Source of the DNA: F23-B02 sp045642545
GTDB lineage: Bacteria > Bacillota > Clostridia > Oscillospirales > Oscillospiraceae
Direction of reading: 5' to 3'
DNA length: 13,366 nucleotides
NCBI GenBank assembly: GCA_045642545.1
Contig: JAZUJB010000053.1
Span: 1-13,366, forward strand
Position numbers and translations under genes: made by a program. Shown here piece after piece: positions 1 through 6,135 of the stretch (the stretch's first letter is position 1; each line of letters starts with the position of its first letter). The notes under the pieces are model-generated. The model was not told where the DNA came from. It saw only the letters and a program-made list of their open reading frames with translations, and did not search any database.

Positions 1-204
1 GGTATTAAGGGCAGAGTCGATGTAAGCGAGCTCATGGGCTCAAGCGTGCATCTTCACATTACCGCAGAGGGCAAGGATATAATCGTAATCGTGCCCACGA
101 ACGGTGCAGCGGCAAGCTTCCCGATGGGCAGCGAGGTAAACTTCACCTTCGGCGGCAATGTCGCCCATGTGTTCGGCAAGAACGGCAAAAACCTCGAATG
201 GTAA
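1..204 (+). CDS. C-terminus of a sugar-type ABC transporter ATP-binding protein (MalK/UgpC/MsmK-like), 5' partial
   Basis: The reading frame is open from the first base and ends in TAA, giving the last 67 residues of a protein whose start lies outside the window. The sequence shows the alternating beta pattern of a TOBE/MalK C-terminal regulatory domain: GRVDVSELMGSSVHLHI, then a hydrophobic strand DIIVIVP, then a GSEVNFTF turn, ending in a NVAHVFGKNGKNLEW tail that matches the usual 'N-x-H-x-F-D-x-x-T-G-x-x-L' ending of MalK/UgpC ATPases. In such proteins this domain follows the nucleotide-binding domain and contributes to dimer contacts and regulation; the ATPase energises uptake of sugars or glycerol phosphate, often for several importers. 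No Walker motifs can be seen because they would lie upstream, so substrate and exact subfamily cannot be told. A strong terminator follows directly, so this is the last gene of its unit. Confidence 0.7.
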   Translation, partial: GIKGRVDVSELMGSSVHLHITAEGKDIIVIVPTNGAAASFPMGSEVNFTFGGNVAHVFGKNGKNLEW

Positions 205-220
205 TAAGCGTATAGAAATC

Positions 221-253
221 AAAACAGCAAGTCTTTTGACTTGCTGTTTTTTT
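221..253 (+). terminator. Rho-independent terminator after the ABC ATPase
   Basis: AAAACAGCAAGTC (221-233) pairs perfectly with GACTTGCTGTTTT (238-250) across a TTTT loop, and a run of seven T follows the core stem. It begins 16 bases after the stop codon at 202-204. Confidence 0.9.
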
Positions 254-470
254 ATTGCGCATTATTTTCGCCAAAAGCCTCATCCCGTTGCACCGAATAC
301 CATAGCACCTATACCTGCTCAAAGCTCAGCAGGGAGTGGTCACTCAGAATGAAGGAAAACTATTAGGAGAAGCTTGTTGTTAAAGAACTGAGCTTCTGAA
401 TAAATAAGAAAACCCCTTCTGATGCGTAATTGCTCACACGATGGGACTGATTTTGTATAGCGCCGTTGTC
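254..470. other. Gene-free stretch between terminator and next promoter
   Basis: About 215 bases in which no convincing gene, RNA or repeat is visible. Short open frames here lack a Shine-Dalgarno sequence or stop after a few codons (for example ATG AAG GAA AAC TAT TAG near 350). No conserved riboswitch architecture could be recognised. The sequence may be decayed coding DNA, but nothing in it was identifiable. Confidence 0.5.
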
Positions 471-498
471 TTGAAATCCGGCATTTATTTGGTATAAT
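471..498 (+). promoter_or_regulatory. Sigma-A-type promoter of the Ntn-hydrolase lipoprotein gene
   Basis: TTGAAA at 471-476 and TATAAT at 493-498 are separated by 16 bases. The predicted transcription start is near 505, giving a leader of roughly 28 bases that contains the AGGAGG at 516-521. Confidence 0.75.
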
Positions 499-532
499 TG
501 CAATAGATTAGAAAGAGGAGGATTGAAATTGT

Positions 533-1783
533 ATGAATAAAACCCGTTTTGAAAAATACCGTTTTATCTGCAGCATGATTTTAGCCTTCTGTATGATAAT
601 AGGCTGCCTGACGGGCTGCTCGGATAACAGTCTGCAGGAGCTCACCAAGATTGGCGATAACATTTACGAAACAACCTACACCGAGGACTTCAACTGGGAT
701 TGCGTTGCGCCCGTTGATCTGTCGGGCTTTGCCTGCGCAGGTGTGCAGAACGGTCAGTACCGCGGCAGAAACTATGACTGGGTTTACGCGGACACCGACA
801 TTTGCGTAATCCATGCAGCAGTAACCGAAAACCGTCCGCACGCAAGCGTCGGCGTTTCGGATATGAGCTTCATACTCAACGATGACGGCTCGTATGACAT
901 CGAGCAGCTTCCGTTCGTTACCGTTGACGGCATTAACGATGCGGGCATTTGCATTCAGGTCAATGTAATGCCCTACGGCGAAAACGGCGAGCTTAACCAC
1001 ACCGAGACAGAAGATGACGACCTCCAAGGCGGCGTAGTCGTCAGGTATATCCTCGACAATGCCGACAGCGTAGAGGAAGCTGTTGCGCTTCTCAAGGAAA
1101 AGGATATTCACTCCGAGATGGGCGAGGCAGAGGAACTGCACTGGCTGCTCTCGGGTCCTGCAAGCAGCACTGACAGCACAAAGAAAACCGTGGTCATCGA
1201 GGTGTTCCCCGACGGTCTGCACATCACCGAGGACTTCATTGACGACAAGCCGATTATGACAAACTTCAATGTGTCTAACTTTGACGGTACGGCAGACACC
1301 GTCGGCATCGGTCTCGGCTATGAGAGATGGCAGCTTCTAGATAAGTACTACGAGCAGGCAGACTCCGTTATGGGCACCTTCGACCTGATGGAAAAGGTGT
1401 ACTATTCCAAGAACTATGACCTCTACGGCGAATTGTTCTGGTATTCCGAATGCGCGGGAACGGACCTCACTAAGTACTACGATGAGGCAACTCTGAAGGA
1501 CCTCATCGGCGAGGAAACCTATGACTACTACATAGAAAACTACGGCGGTGTTTACTACACCCTCGCGCTCAATGACGGTGAACCGACCATAAACGGCGAT
1601 ATCTCCAAGACCGGCGTTCTCTCCGCGGTAGTCGAGAGAGAAATGGCAGCATACCACGAGCAGAACATTGAGGGCGGCAGTCTGTGGCTTACCGTTCACA
1701 CTGCGGTTTACGACCTCGACAATCTGACGCTTGACCTGCAGGTTCGCGAGTCTCAGGACCATCTCCACTTCACAATTGACTAA
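533..1783 (+). CDS. Exported lipoprotein of the choloylglycine hydrolase / linear amide C-N hydrolase (Ntn) family
   Basis: The 416-residue protein starts with a basic, hydrophobic signal peptide ending in a lipobox LTGC, so C29 is the likely lipidated residue and the enzyme acts on the outer membrane face. The family nucleophile is most likely C68 in GFACAG, followed by GRNYD (78-82). The C, R79 and D82 match the Cys2/Arg18/Asp21 set of bile salt hydrolases and penicillin V acylases. A TNFNVSNF segment and GYERW (about 240-265) sit where the family's later Asn and Arg are expected. These enzymes cleave linear amides such as conjugated bile salts, penicillin V or N-acyl amino acids, using an N-terminal Cys exposed by autoproteolysis. 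The length is greater than the 315-340 residues of cytoplasmic bile salt hydrolases because of the export region. The start is set by AGGAGG 11 bases upstream. The gene has its own promoter and terminator. Family is fairly sure; substrate is unknown. Confidence 0.82.
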   Translation: MNKTRFEKYRFICSMILAFCMIIGCLTGCSDNSLQELTKIGDNIYETTYTEDFNWDCVAPVDLSGFACAGVQNGQYRGRNYDWVYADTDICVIHAAVTENRPHASVGVSDMSFILNDDGSYDIEQLPFVTVDGINDAGICIQVNVMPYGENGELNHTETEDDDLQGGVVVRYILDNADSVEEAVALLKEKDIHSEMGEAEELHWLLSGPASSTDSTKKTVVIEVFPDGLHITEDFIDDKPIMTNFNVSNFDGTADTVGIGLGYERWQLLDKYYEQADSVMGTFDLMEKVYYSKNYDLYGELFWYSECAGTDLTKYYDEATLKDLIGEETYDYYIENYGGVYYTLALNDGEPTINGDISKTGVLSAVVEREMAAYHEQNIEGGSLWLTVHTAVYDLDNLTLDLQVRESQDHLHFTID

Positions 1784-1794
1784 GGCTTGAAAAT

Positions 1795-1836
1795 AAAGTC
1801 CCGACAGAATTGCTTCTGTCGGGACTTTTGTTTTTT
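1795..1836 (+). terminator. Strong rho-independent terminator after the lipoprotein gene
   Basis: AAAGTCCCGACAGAA (1795-1809) pairs perfectly with TTCTGTCGGGACTTT (1814-1828) across a TTGC loop, followed by a T-rich tract. It starts 11 bases after the stop codon. Confidence 0.93.
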
Positions 1837-1895
1837 CGTGTATATCTCATCTTAAGCGCGCGAAGTCCTCCGCGTCATAATAAACAAGTTTTTTC

Positions 1896-1924
1896 TTGTC
1901 AAACGGCGGAGATATGTATATACT
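1896..1924 (+). promoter_or_regulatory. Promoter of the large modular secreted protein gene
   Basis: TTGTCA at 1896-1901 and TATACT at 1919-1924 have a 17-base spacer. The predicted start is near 1931, so the ATG at 1937 would sit almost at the 5' end of the message, which supports the downstream ATG at 1967 as the real start. Confidence 0.7.
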
Positions 1925-1966
1925 GACATTGTTAAGATGTATGCAAACTACATTGGAGGTACACAG

Positions 1967-4900
1967 ATGAGAAAGAGACTTTTAGCACTTCTGCTCTGCC
2001 TTGTGATGGTGCTGTCGCTGATGCCGACAGTGGCACTGGCAGAGGACACAAAAACGGAAATCTCAGTAATCCGTGCAACATCGGATATTATGACACCGGT
2101 ATACGGCGCTGCTGTTAAAATACCGAATTTCACCATTACGGAGGGTGCCGGCGCATACTTTGCCACCAATAACGGTGGTTGGATGCCCGGACAACTGTGG
2201 AATGGCGCAATCTTTGGCGTAGCGGATTATTATTATTACACACAAGTCAGAATTGACTACGAAAATGCGAATTACTACAAATTCAGCACATCTTTAAAGG
2301 TCTATGTCAACGGCGTGGAATGGGAAGTCAGTAACATTCAAAACAACGACACCTATTCTATGCTTTGGGTCAAGTCCCCTGTCACGACTACCACCGAACC
2401 TGTCGGCATGCCGTTTACCGTAGACCTGCCGAGCAGTTATAAGGTAGCTGCCGGAGGGGCCGGAACAAAAGCTAATGTTCTGGATTTTGCCAAATATGTT
2501 TCCGGTGGCACCAAGCCGTATACCTACACCAAGGTGTCCGGTCCTGATTGGCTGACACTGTCTGAAGACGGCATTCTCAGCGGTACACGCCCCGACACCG
2601 CAAGTGCCGCCACCTCCTTCGTGCTGCGCATTGCCGACAGCAAGGGCGCGTCCGAGGATATCACGGTTCCCGTTGGTGCAGTGAATGTCAAGACAGAAAT
2701 TTCGGTGATCCGAGCCACCTCGGATATCATGACGCCGGTATACGGTGCTACTGCTAAAATACCGAATTTCACCATTACGGAGGGTAACGCCGCATGGTTT
2801 GCCACCAATAACGGCGGTTGGTTCCCCGGTCAGTTGGATAATAGTGATATCTTCGATGTAGCGGATTATTATTACTATACACAGGTCAGAATTGACTACG
2901 AAAATGGCGCACTTTATAAGTTTAGCCCAGGCTTAAAGGTCTATGTCAACGATGTGGAATGGGAAGTCGAAAGCGTGCTAAACACTGACACCTATTCCAT
3001 GGCGTGGGTCAAGTCCCCTGTTACCACTACTGCTGAGCCTACAGAAACGCGTGCTGTTGCCTTTAACATGAACGGACGCGGCACAGCTATCGATGCACAG
3101 ACCGTTGAAATCGGCAGTAAGGCCACCAAGCCTGCCACGCCTACCACCAGCGGCTACACCTTCGGCGGCTGGTATACAGATTCTGCCTGCACTACCGCCT
3201 TTGACTTCAACACGCCCATTACAGATAGCATCGTTCTGTATGCCAAGTGGACGAAGAATATAGAAGCAGTCAACAAGATTACGATTACCGCACCCAAGCC
3301 TATTGCAGGCAAAACCCGTGCAGAGGCAGCGAAGATAGCCACCGTCACATCAACACCCGCTAATGCGATTGTCATCACCGACGGCGATTGGTGGAATCTC
3401 GACGGCAACTATGCGACAACCTTTGAGGCGGGCAAGACCTATTGCTACGGCTTATATATCAACCCGAAAGACGGCTACAAGTTTGAAATGTCCGGCGATG
3501 ATTACCTTGGCGAAATCAATGTCACCAATGGTGTCGTTGACTGTACGGAAGCAAATGGCAAGGGCGGCTTCTTCCTGTCTGTATTTGTCGAATGTGAGGA
3601 CAACCGCGAAGCAATTCCCACGCTGCAAATCACCGTGCCTAAGCCTGCTGCAGGCAAAACCCGTGCAGAGGCTGATAAAACCGCCACTGTTGTGTCAACA
3701 CCTGCAGGTGCTGTCACAGTCAGCGACGGCGATTGGTGGTATCTCGACGGCAACTATATGACAGGCTGCTTTGAGAACGGCAAAGCCTATTCTTACGGTG
3801 TATATATCAACCCGAAAGACGGCTATAAGTTTGAAATGTCCGGCGACGATTACCTCGGTGCTATCAATGTAATCGGCGGCGCCATTGAGTATACCGAAGC
3901 AAGTGGAAACGGCATCTTCCTTTCCGTACGCGTTAACTGCGTGGATACCCGGACAAACATCACCGGGATTGACCTGTCTATTGACAAGCAGCCCGCTGCA
4001 GGTCAGACTCCCGCAGAGTGCATGTTTGTGCCTACCGTCACCACCGATCCTGCCAATGCCGTAGATATCAATATGGCGTGGGCAGGTTGGTACAATCATG
4101 GCGGCAACGGCTTGGTTACCGGCACCTTCCGGCCCGGTACAGAATATATCTATGAAATCTGCCTTATGGCAAAGGACGGCTACCGCTTCCCGAGCGGAAA
4201 TTGTGATGACATGGCACTGGCAAACGGTGAAGCTGTACTGTATGTGGATGTCAGCACAAATGGCGAGTATGCCTATATCGGTATTGCGATGACGCCCACC
4301 GCGCCCATCGCACCCGATGCGCCCAATGTGAAAATCACTACCTCGGCAGGTCACCCCAAGCTCACATGGGACGCGGTTGACGGTGCGGCAAAGTACTGGA
4401 TTTACCGCTCAACCGACGGAGTAAACTTCAAGTACTACGATTCAACCACCAAGACAAGCTACACCAACAGCTCAACCACTATCGGCACAACCTATTACTA
4501 CAAGGTCAAGGCAGTCGCGGTTCGTGACGGAGAAAATGTAGCCTCCGAGCTAAGTGCGGCAAAGAGCGTCAAGTGCGTACCCGCCGCACCGAGCATCAGC
4601 ATTTACCGCACAAACGGCAAGCCGCAGCTTAAGTGGAACGCGGTTTCGGGCGCAACCAAGTACTGGATTTACCGCTCGACCGACGGTGTTAACTACAGCT
4701 ACTACGACAGCACCACCAAGACAAGCTATACCAACAGCGGCGCTTCCTCGGGTACAACCTATTACTACAAGGTCAAGGCAGTTGCGGTTGTAAACGGCAA
4801 TAATGTCACCTCGGCATACAGCAACGCAAAGAGCCTGCTCACCACCCTTGCAGCGCCCTCTGTGAGCATCACAACCTCAAACGGCAAGCCGAAGCTTTCG

Positions 4901-5116
4901 TGGTCAAGCGTTAAGGGCGCGGATAAGTATTACATCTACCGCTCCACCGACGGCAAGAACTTCAGCTACTATGACAGCACCACCAAGACAAGCTACACCA
5001 ATAGCGGCGCATCCAAGAATACCAAGTACTACTACAAGGTTAAGGCTGTCTGCTCGTCTAACAGCAACGCAAACTCCGCACAGAGCTCGACTGTGAGCAT
5101 CAAGGCAACCAAATAG
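1967..5116 (+). CDS. Large secreted modular protein with duplicated beta modules, InlB B-type repeat and three Fn3-like repeats
   Basis: The 1049-residue protein begins with a typical signal peptide (MRKRLLALLL... cleaved after VALA, residue 25). Modules in order: A1 (29-146); a putative Ig/He_PIG-like domain (about 147-240) with LTLSEDGILSGTRP; A2 (242-358), about 80% identical to A1; a Listeria-Bacteroides/InlB B-type repeat (364-429) with GYTFGGWYTD...YAKWT; B1 (438-548), B2 (553-662) and the more diverged B3 (665-781), each with an F-x2-G-x2-Y ... DGYKF core; then three fibronectin-like repeats of 89 residues starting at 787, 876 and 965, with KYWIYRSTDG and YYYKVKAVA signatures. No LPXTG, SLH, dockerin or catalytic motif was seen, so a binding, matrix or surface role is only inferred. 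ATG 1967 was chosen because GGAGG lies 7 bases upstream and the signal peptide begins there; the ATG at 1937 has no ribosome binding site. The gene has its own promoter and terminator. Confidence 0.88.
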   Translation: MRKRLLALLLCLVMVLSLMPTVALAEDTKTEISVIRATSDIMTPVYGAAVKIPNFTITEGAGAYFATNNGGWMPGQLWNGAIFGVADYYYYTQVRIDYENANYYKFSTSLKVYVNGVEWEVSNIQNNDTYSMLWVKSPVTTTTEPVGMPFTVDLPSSYKVAAGGAGTKANVLDFAKYVSGGTKPYTYTKVSGPDWLTLSEDGILSGTRPDTASAATSFVLRIADSKGASEDITVPVGAVNVKTEISVIRATSDIMTPVYGATAKIPNFTITEGNAAWFATNNGGWFPGQLDNSDIFDVADYYYYTQVRIDYENGALYKFSPGLKVYVNDVEWEVESVLNTDTYSMAWVKSPVTTTAEPTETRAVAFNMNGRGTAIDAQTVEIGSKATKPATPTTSGYTFGGWYTDSACTTAFDFNTPITDSIVLYAKWTKNIEAVNKITITAPKPIAGKTRAEAAKIATVTSTPANAIVITDGDWWNLDGNYATTFEAGKTYCYGLYINPKDGYKFEMSGDDYLGEINVTNGVVDCTEANGKGGFFLSVFVECEDNREAIPTLQITVPKPAAGKTRAEADKTATVVSTPAGAVTVSDGDWWYLDGNYMTGCFENGKAYSYGVYINPKDGYKFEMSGDDYLGAINVIGGAIEYTEASGNGIFLSVRVNCVDTRTNITGIDLSIDKQPAAGQTPAECMFVPTVTTDPANAVDINMAWAGWYNHGGNGLVTGTFRPGTEYIYEICLMAKDGYRFPSGNCDDMALANGEAVLYVDVSTNGEYAYIGIAMTPTAPIAPDAPNVKITTSAGHPKLTWDAVDGAAKYWIYRSTDGVNFKYYDSTTKTSYTNSSTTIGTTYYYKVKAVAVRDGENVASELSAAKSVKCVPAAPSISIYRTNGKPQLKWNAVSGATKYWIYRSTDGVNYSYYDSTTKTSYTNSGASSGTTYYYKVKAVAVVNGNNVTSAYSNAKSLLTTLAAPSVSITTSNGKPKLSWSSVKGADKYYIYRSTDGKNFSYYDSTTKTSYTNSGASKNTKYYYKVKAVCSSNSNANSAQSSTVSIKATK
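2051..3040 (+). repeat. Two copies of module A (2051-2401 and 2690-3040)
   Basis: Both copies encode KTEISVIRATSDIMTPVYGA at their start and VKSPVTTT at their end, 639 bases apart. By eye about four fifths of residues agree. Differences are clustered in loops, whereas VADYYYYTQVRIDYEN is unchanged. The Ig-like domain lies between them. Confidence 0.85.
3278..4303 (+). repeat. Three tandem copies of module B
   Basis: Equivalent positions recur 345 and then about 348 bases apart. Each unit has a KPxAGKT/QPAAGQT opening, a DGDWW or WAGWY segment, an F-x-x-G-x-x-Y turn and a DGY[KR]F strand. Copies 1 and 2 share NPKDGYKFEMSGDDYLG; copy 3 is clearly older or less constrained. Confidence 0.8.
4325..5113 (+). 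repeat. Three tandem fibronectin-like repeats, 267-base period
   Basis: Units start at 4325, 4592 and 4859, exactly 267 bases (89 codons) apart; the last unit is slightly shorter. Each carries the WIYRSTDG (YIYRSTDG in the third), YYDSTTKTSYTNS and YYYKVKAV blocks, some nearly identical at the DNA level, which points to recent duplication or gene conversion. Confidence 0.88.
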
Positions 5117-5123
5117 CAATAGC

Positions 5124-5157
5124 AAACGCACCCCGAAAGCTTCGGGGTGCGTTTTTT
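5124..5157 (+). terminator. Rho-independent terminator after the large secreted protein gene
   Basis: AAACGCACCCCGAA (5124-5137) pairs with TTCGGGGTGCGTTT (5141-5154) across AGC, with a run of six T at 5152-5157. It starts 8 bases after the stop. Confidence 0.93.
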
Positions 5158-5195
5158 GTGTGCTTGAAAAAGCTCAGAACGGCATACCGTCCGAA

Positions 5196-5224
5196 TTGAC
5201 AAGGATTTGCGTACATAGTATAAT
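5196..5224 (+). promoter_or_regulatory. Consensus sigma-A promoter of the small secreted protein gene
   Basis: TTGACA at 5196-5201 and TATAAT at 5219-5224 match consensus at every position, with a 17-base spacer. The expected transcription start is near 5231, giving a leader of about 43 bases. This is the strongest-looking promoter in the window, so abundant expression is likely. Confidence 0.88.
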
Positions 5225-5273
5225 TTAACGGTAAGTTATTCAACAAAACCAAACAGTTTCGGAGGCTCGGCTT

Positions 5274-5771
5274 ATGAAAAAGATTGTATCAATCCTTCTT
5301 GTTGTCTGCTGCGTGGCGGCGCTTTTCTCCACCGCGGCTCTGGCAGCAGAGCCCGTCGGCGATGTTGTAATTGAGTTCCGCACCAATGTTTCGGGTATGA
5401 CCGCGCAGGACTATGACAAGTACATTTCCGTCAAATCCGGCAATGTTTACATCAACCCCGCATACTTCCAGATAAATAACTGCGTGGGCAATATATGCAC
5501 CGGCAAAATGCAGGCAGGCCGCACCTATGACCTCACCTGCGTGTTCTACGCAAGCTCCGGCTGCGAGTTCGGCAGCGACTTCTCCGCAAAGGATGTTCAG
5601 TTTATCTGCCCCTCCGGCTGCAAGGTTTACAGCTGCCAGGTAGCGCAGGGCGCTGACGGTCTCGTGCTGTGCGTATCTGCTCAGATTCGCGTTGACGGCA
5701 GCCTTCTGCAGCGCATCTCCGGCGGACTTGCCGACCGCGTCAGCAAGCTTCGCGCATGGAGTCCGTACTGA
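5274..5771 (+). CDS. Small secreted Cys-rich protein, one-module relative of the large secreted protein
   Basis: The product has 165 residues. A classical signal peptide (MKKIVSILLVVCCVAALFSTAALA) is cleaved at about residue 24/25. The mature part has no recognised family name. It carries eight cysteines at 70, 75, 89, 97, 112, 116, 121 and 133, an even number compatible with disulfides after export. Its middle, MQAGRTYDLTCVFYASSGCEF (about 79-99), follows the same pattern as module B of the neighbouring large protein (F-x-A-G-K-T-Y ... DGYKF), and the VLCVSAQIRV strand matches LSVFVEC/LSVRVNC of that module. This suggests a stand-alone member of the same beta-sandwich-like module family. GGAGG lies 8 bases before ATG 5274. 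A consensus promoter upstream and a perfect terminator downstream make it a single-gene unit, probably highly expressed. Function is unknown; a surface-associated or secreted structural role is inference. Confidence 0.82.
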   Translation: MKKIVSILLVVCCVAALFSTAALAAEPVGDVVIEFRTNVSGMTAQDYDKYISVKSGNVYINPAYFQINNCVGNICTGKMQAGRTYDLTCVFYASSGCEFGSDFSAKDVQFICPSGCKVYSCQVAQGADGLVLCVSAQIRVDGSLLQRISGGLADRVSKLRAWSPY

Positions 5772-5779
5772 TAGCACAG

Positions 5780-5818
5780 ATATTAAAAAGCCCTCGACTG
5801 TCGAGGGCTTTTTAATAT
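5780..5818 (+). terminator. Terminator with an 18-bp perfect stem
   Basis: ATATTAAAAAGCCCTCGA (5780-5797) pairs with TCGAGGGCTTTTTAATAT (5801-5818) around CTG. A-rich and T-rich flanks make it work in principle on either strand. It begins 8 bases after the stop of the small secreted protein. Confidence 0.92.
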
Positions 5819-5839
5819 TTAAGATAGAATAAAAAACAG

Positions 5840-5868
5840 TGGCCATATATCATTTTGCATCGTATAAA
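5840..5868 (+). promoter_or_regulatory. Possible promoter of the double-glycine peptide gene
   Basis: TATAAA at 5863-5868 is a good -10 box. TGGCCA at 5840-5845 (four of six to TTGACA) is a weak -35 at 17 bases. The strong terminator just upstream makes a promoter here necessary if the peptide gene is expressed. Confidence 0.4.
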
Positions 5869-5896
5869 AATGCAGGAACGAAAAAGGAGAATGACC

Positions 5897-6076
5897 ATGG
5901 AAGATAGGAAAAATCTGAACGAGCAGGAGCTTGGTAAGGTCAGCGGCGGAGCAGGCGAAGGCATCTGCATAAACGGCGGAATTGTTACAGCTAACGGCGG
6001 TACTACAGACAGTATAAACGAAAAGGGACTTGATATCGAGTTTGATCCGAGACCTACCGAATTTAACAAGGATTAA
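5897..6076 (+). CDS. Double-glycine leader peptide precursor (putative bacteriocin, signal or RiPP precursor)
   Basis: The product is 59 residues. Residues 1-18 form a canonical double-glycine leader: relative to the cleavage point it has L-12, E-8, L-7, V-4, G-2 and G-1 in LNEQELGKVSGG. This is the pattern recognised by C39-peptidase ABC exporters (ComA/LagD/PCAT type), which cut after GG. The predicted 41-residue mature peptide begins AGEGICINGG, has one cysteine (C24), two NGG motifs (26-28 and 33-35), and ends in an acidic, proline-containing tail. AAGGAG at 5884-5889 lies 7 bases before ATG 5897; the in-frame ATGs at 5855 and 5891 are too far from or too close to that site. No peptidase-exporter, maturation enzyme or immunity gene lies in the window; the ABC pair further along lacks a C39 domain. 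It could be a class II-type bacteriocin, a signalling peptide or a modified peptide; the leader is clear, the rest is inference. Confidence 0.75.
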   Translation: MEDRKNLNEQELGKVSGGAGEGICINGGIVTANGGTTDSINEKGLDIEFDPRPTEFNKD

Positions 6077-6090
6077 TTGCAGATTAAAAC

Positions 6091-6127
6091 AAAATTCCGG
6101 TAATACTTGATGTATTACCGGAATTTT
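6091..6127. terminator. Shared bidirectional terminator between peptide gene and hydrogenase gene
   Basis: AAAATTCCGGTAATAC (6091-6106) pairs perfectly with GTATTACCGGAATTTT (6112-6127) across TTGAT. On the plus strand it is followed by TTTTTTA; on the minus strand the stem is followed by TTTTGTTTTAA. It lies 14 bases after the peptide stop and 8 bases after the hydrogenase stop on the other strand, so it can end both. Confidence 0.9.
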
Positions 6128-6135
6128 TTATGCCG

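Noticed and set aside
158..352. Small plus-strand open frame running over the first terminator
   Set aside because: It crosses the strong hairpin at 221-253, overlaps the ABC ATPase tail in another frame and has no Shine-Dalgarno sequence.
255..470. Possible riboswitch leader before the lipoprotein gene
   Set aside because: The promoter found at 471-498 lies downstream of this stretch, so it would not be in the message, and no conserved riboswitch core was seen.
581..1222. A 213-codon open frame on the minus strand inside the lipoprotein gene
   Set aside because: It is antisense to a gene with a clear lipobox, family motifs, promoter and terminator; it has no ribosome binding site and no recognisable domain.
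3695..4354. A 219-codon minus-strand open frame with many His, Cys and Ile codons
   Set aside because: It lies opposite the B modules; its repetitive look merely mirrors the repeats of the real gene and it lacks start signals.
4325..5113. Regular 267-base repeats considered as a CRISPR-like or satellite array
   Set aside because: The period is an exact codon multiple inside one open reading frame and the units encode a recognisable fibronectin-like module.
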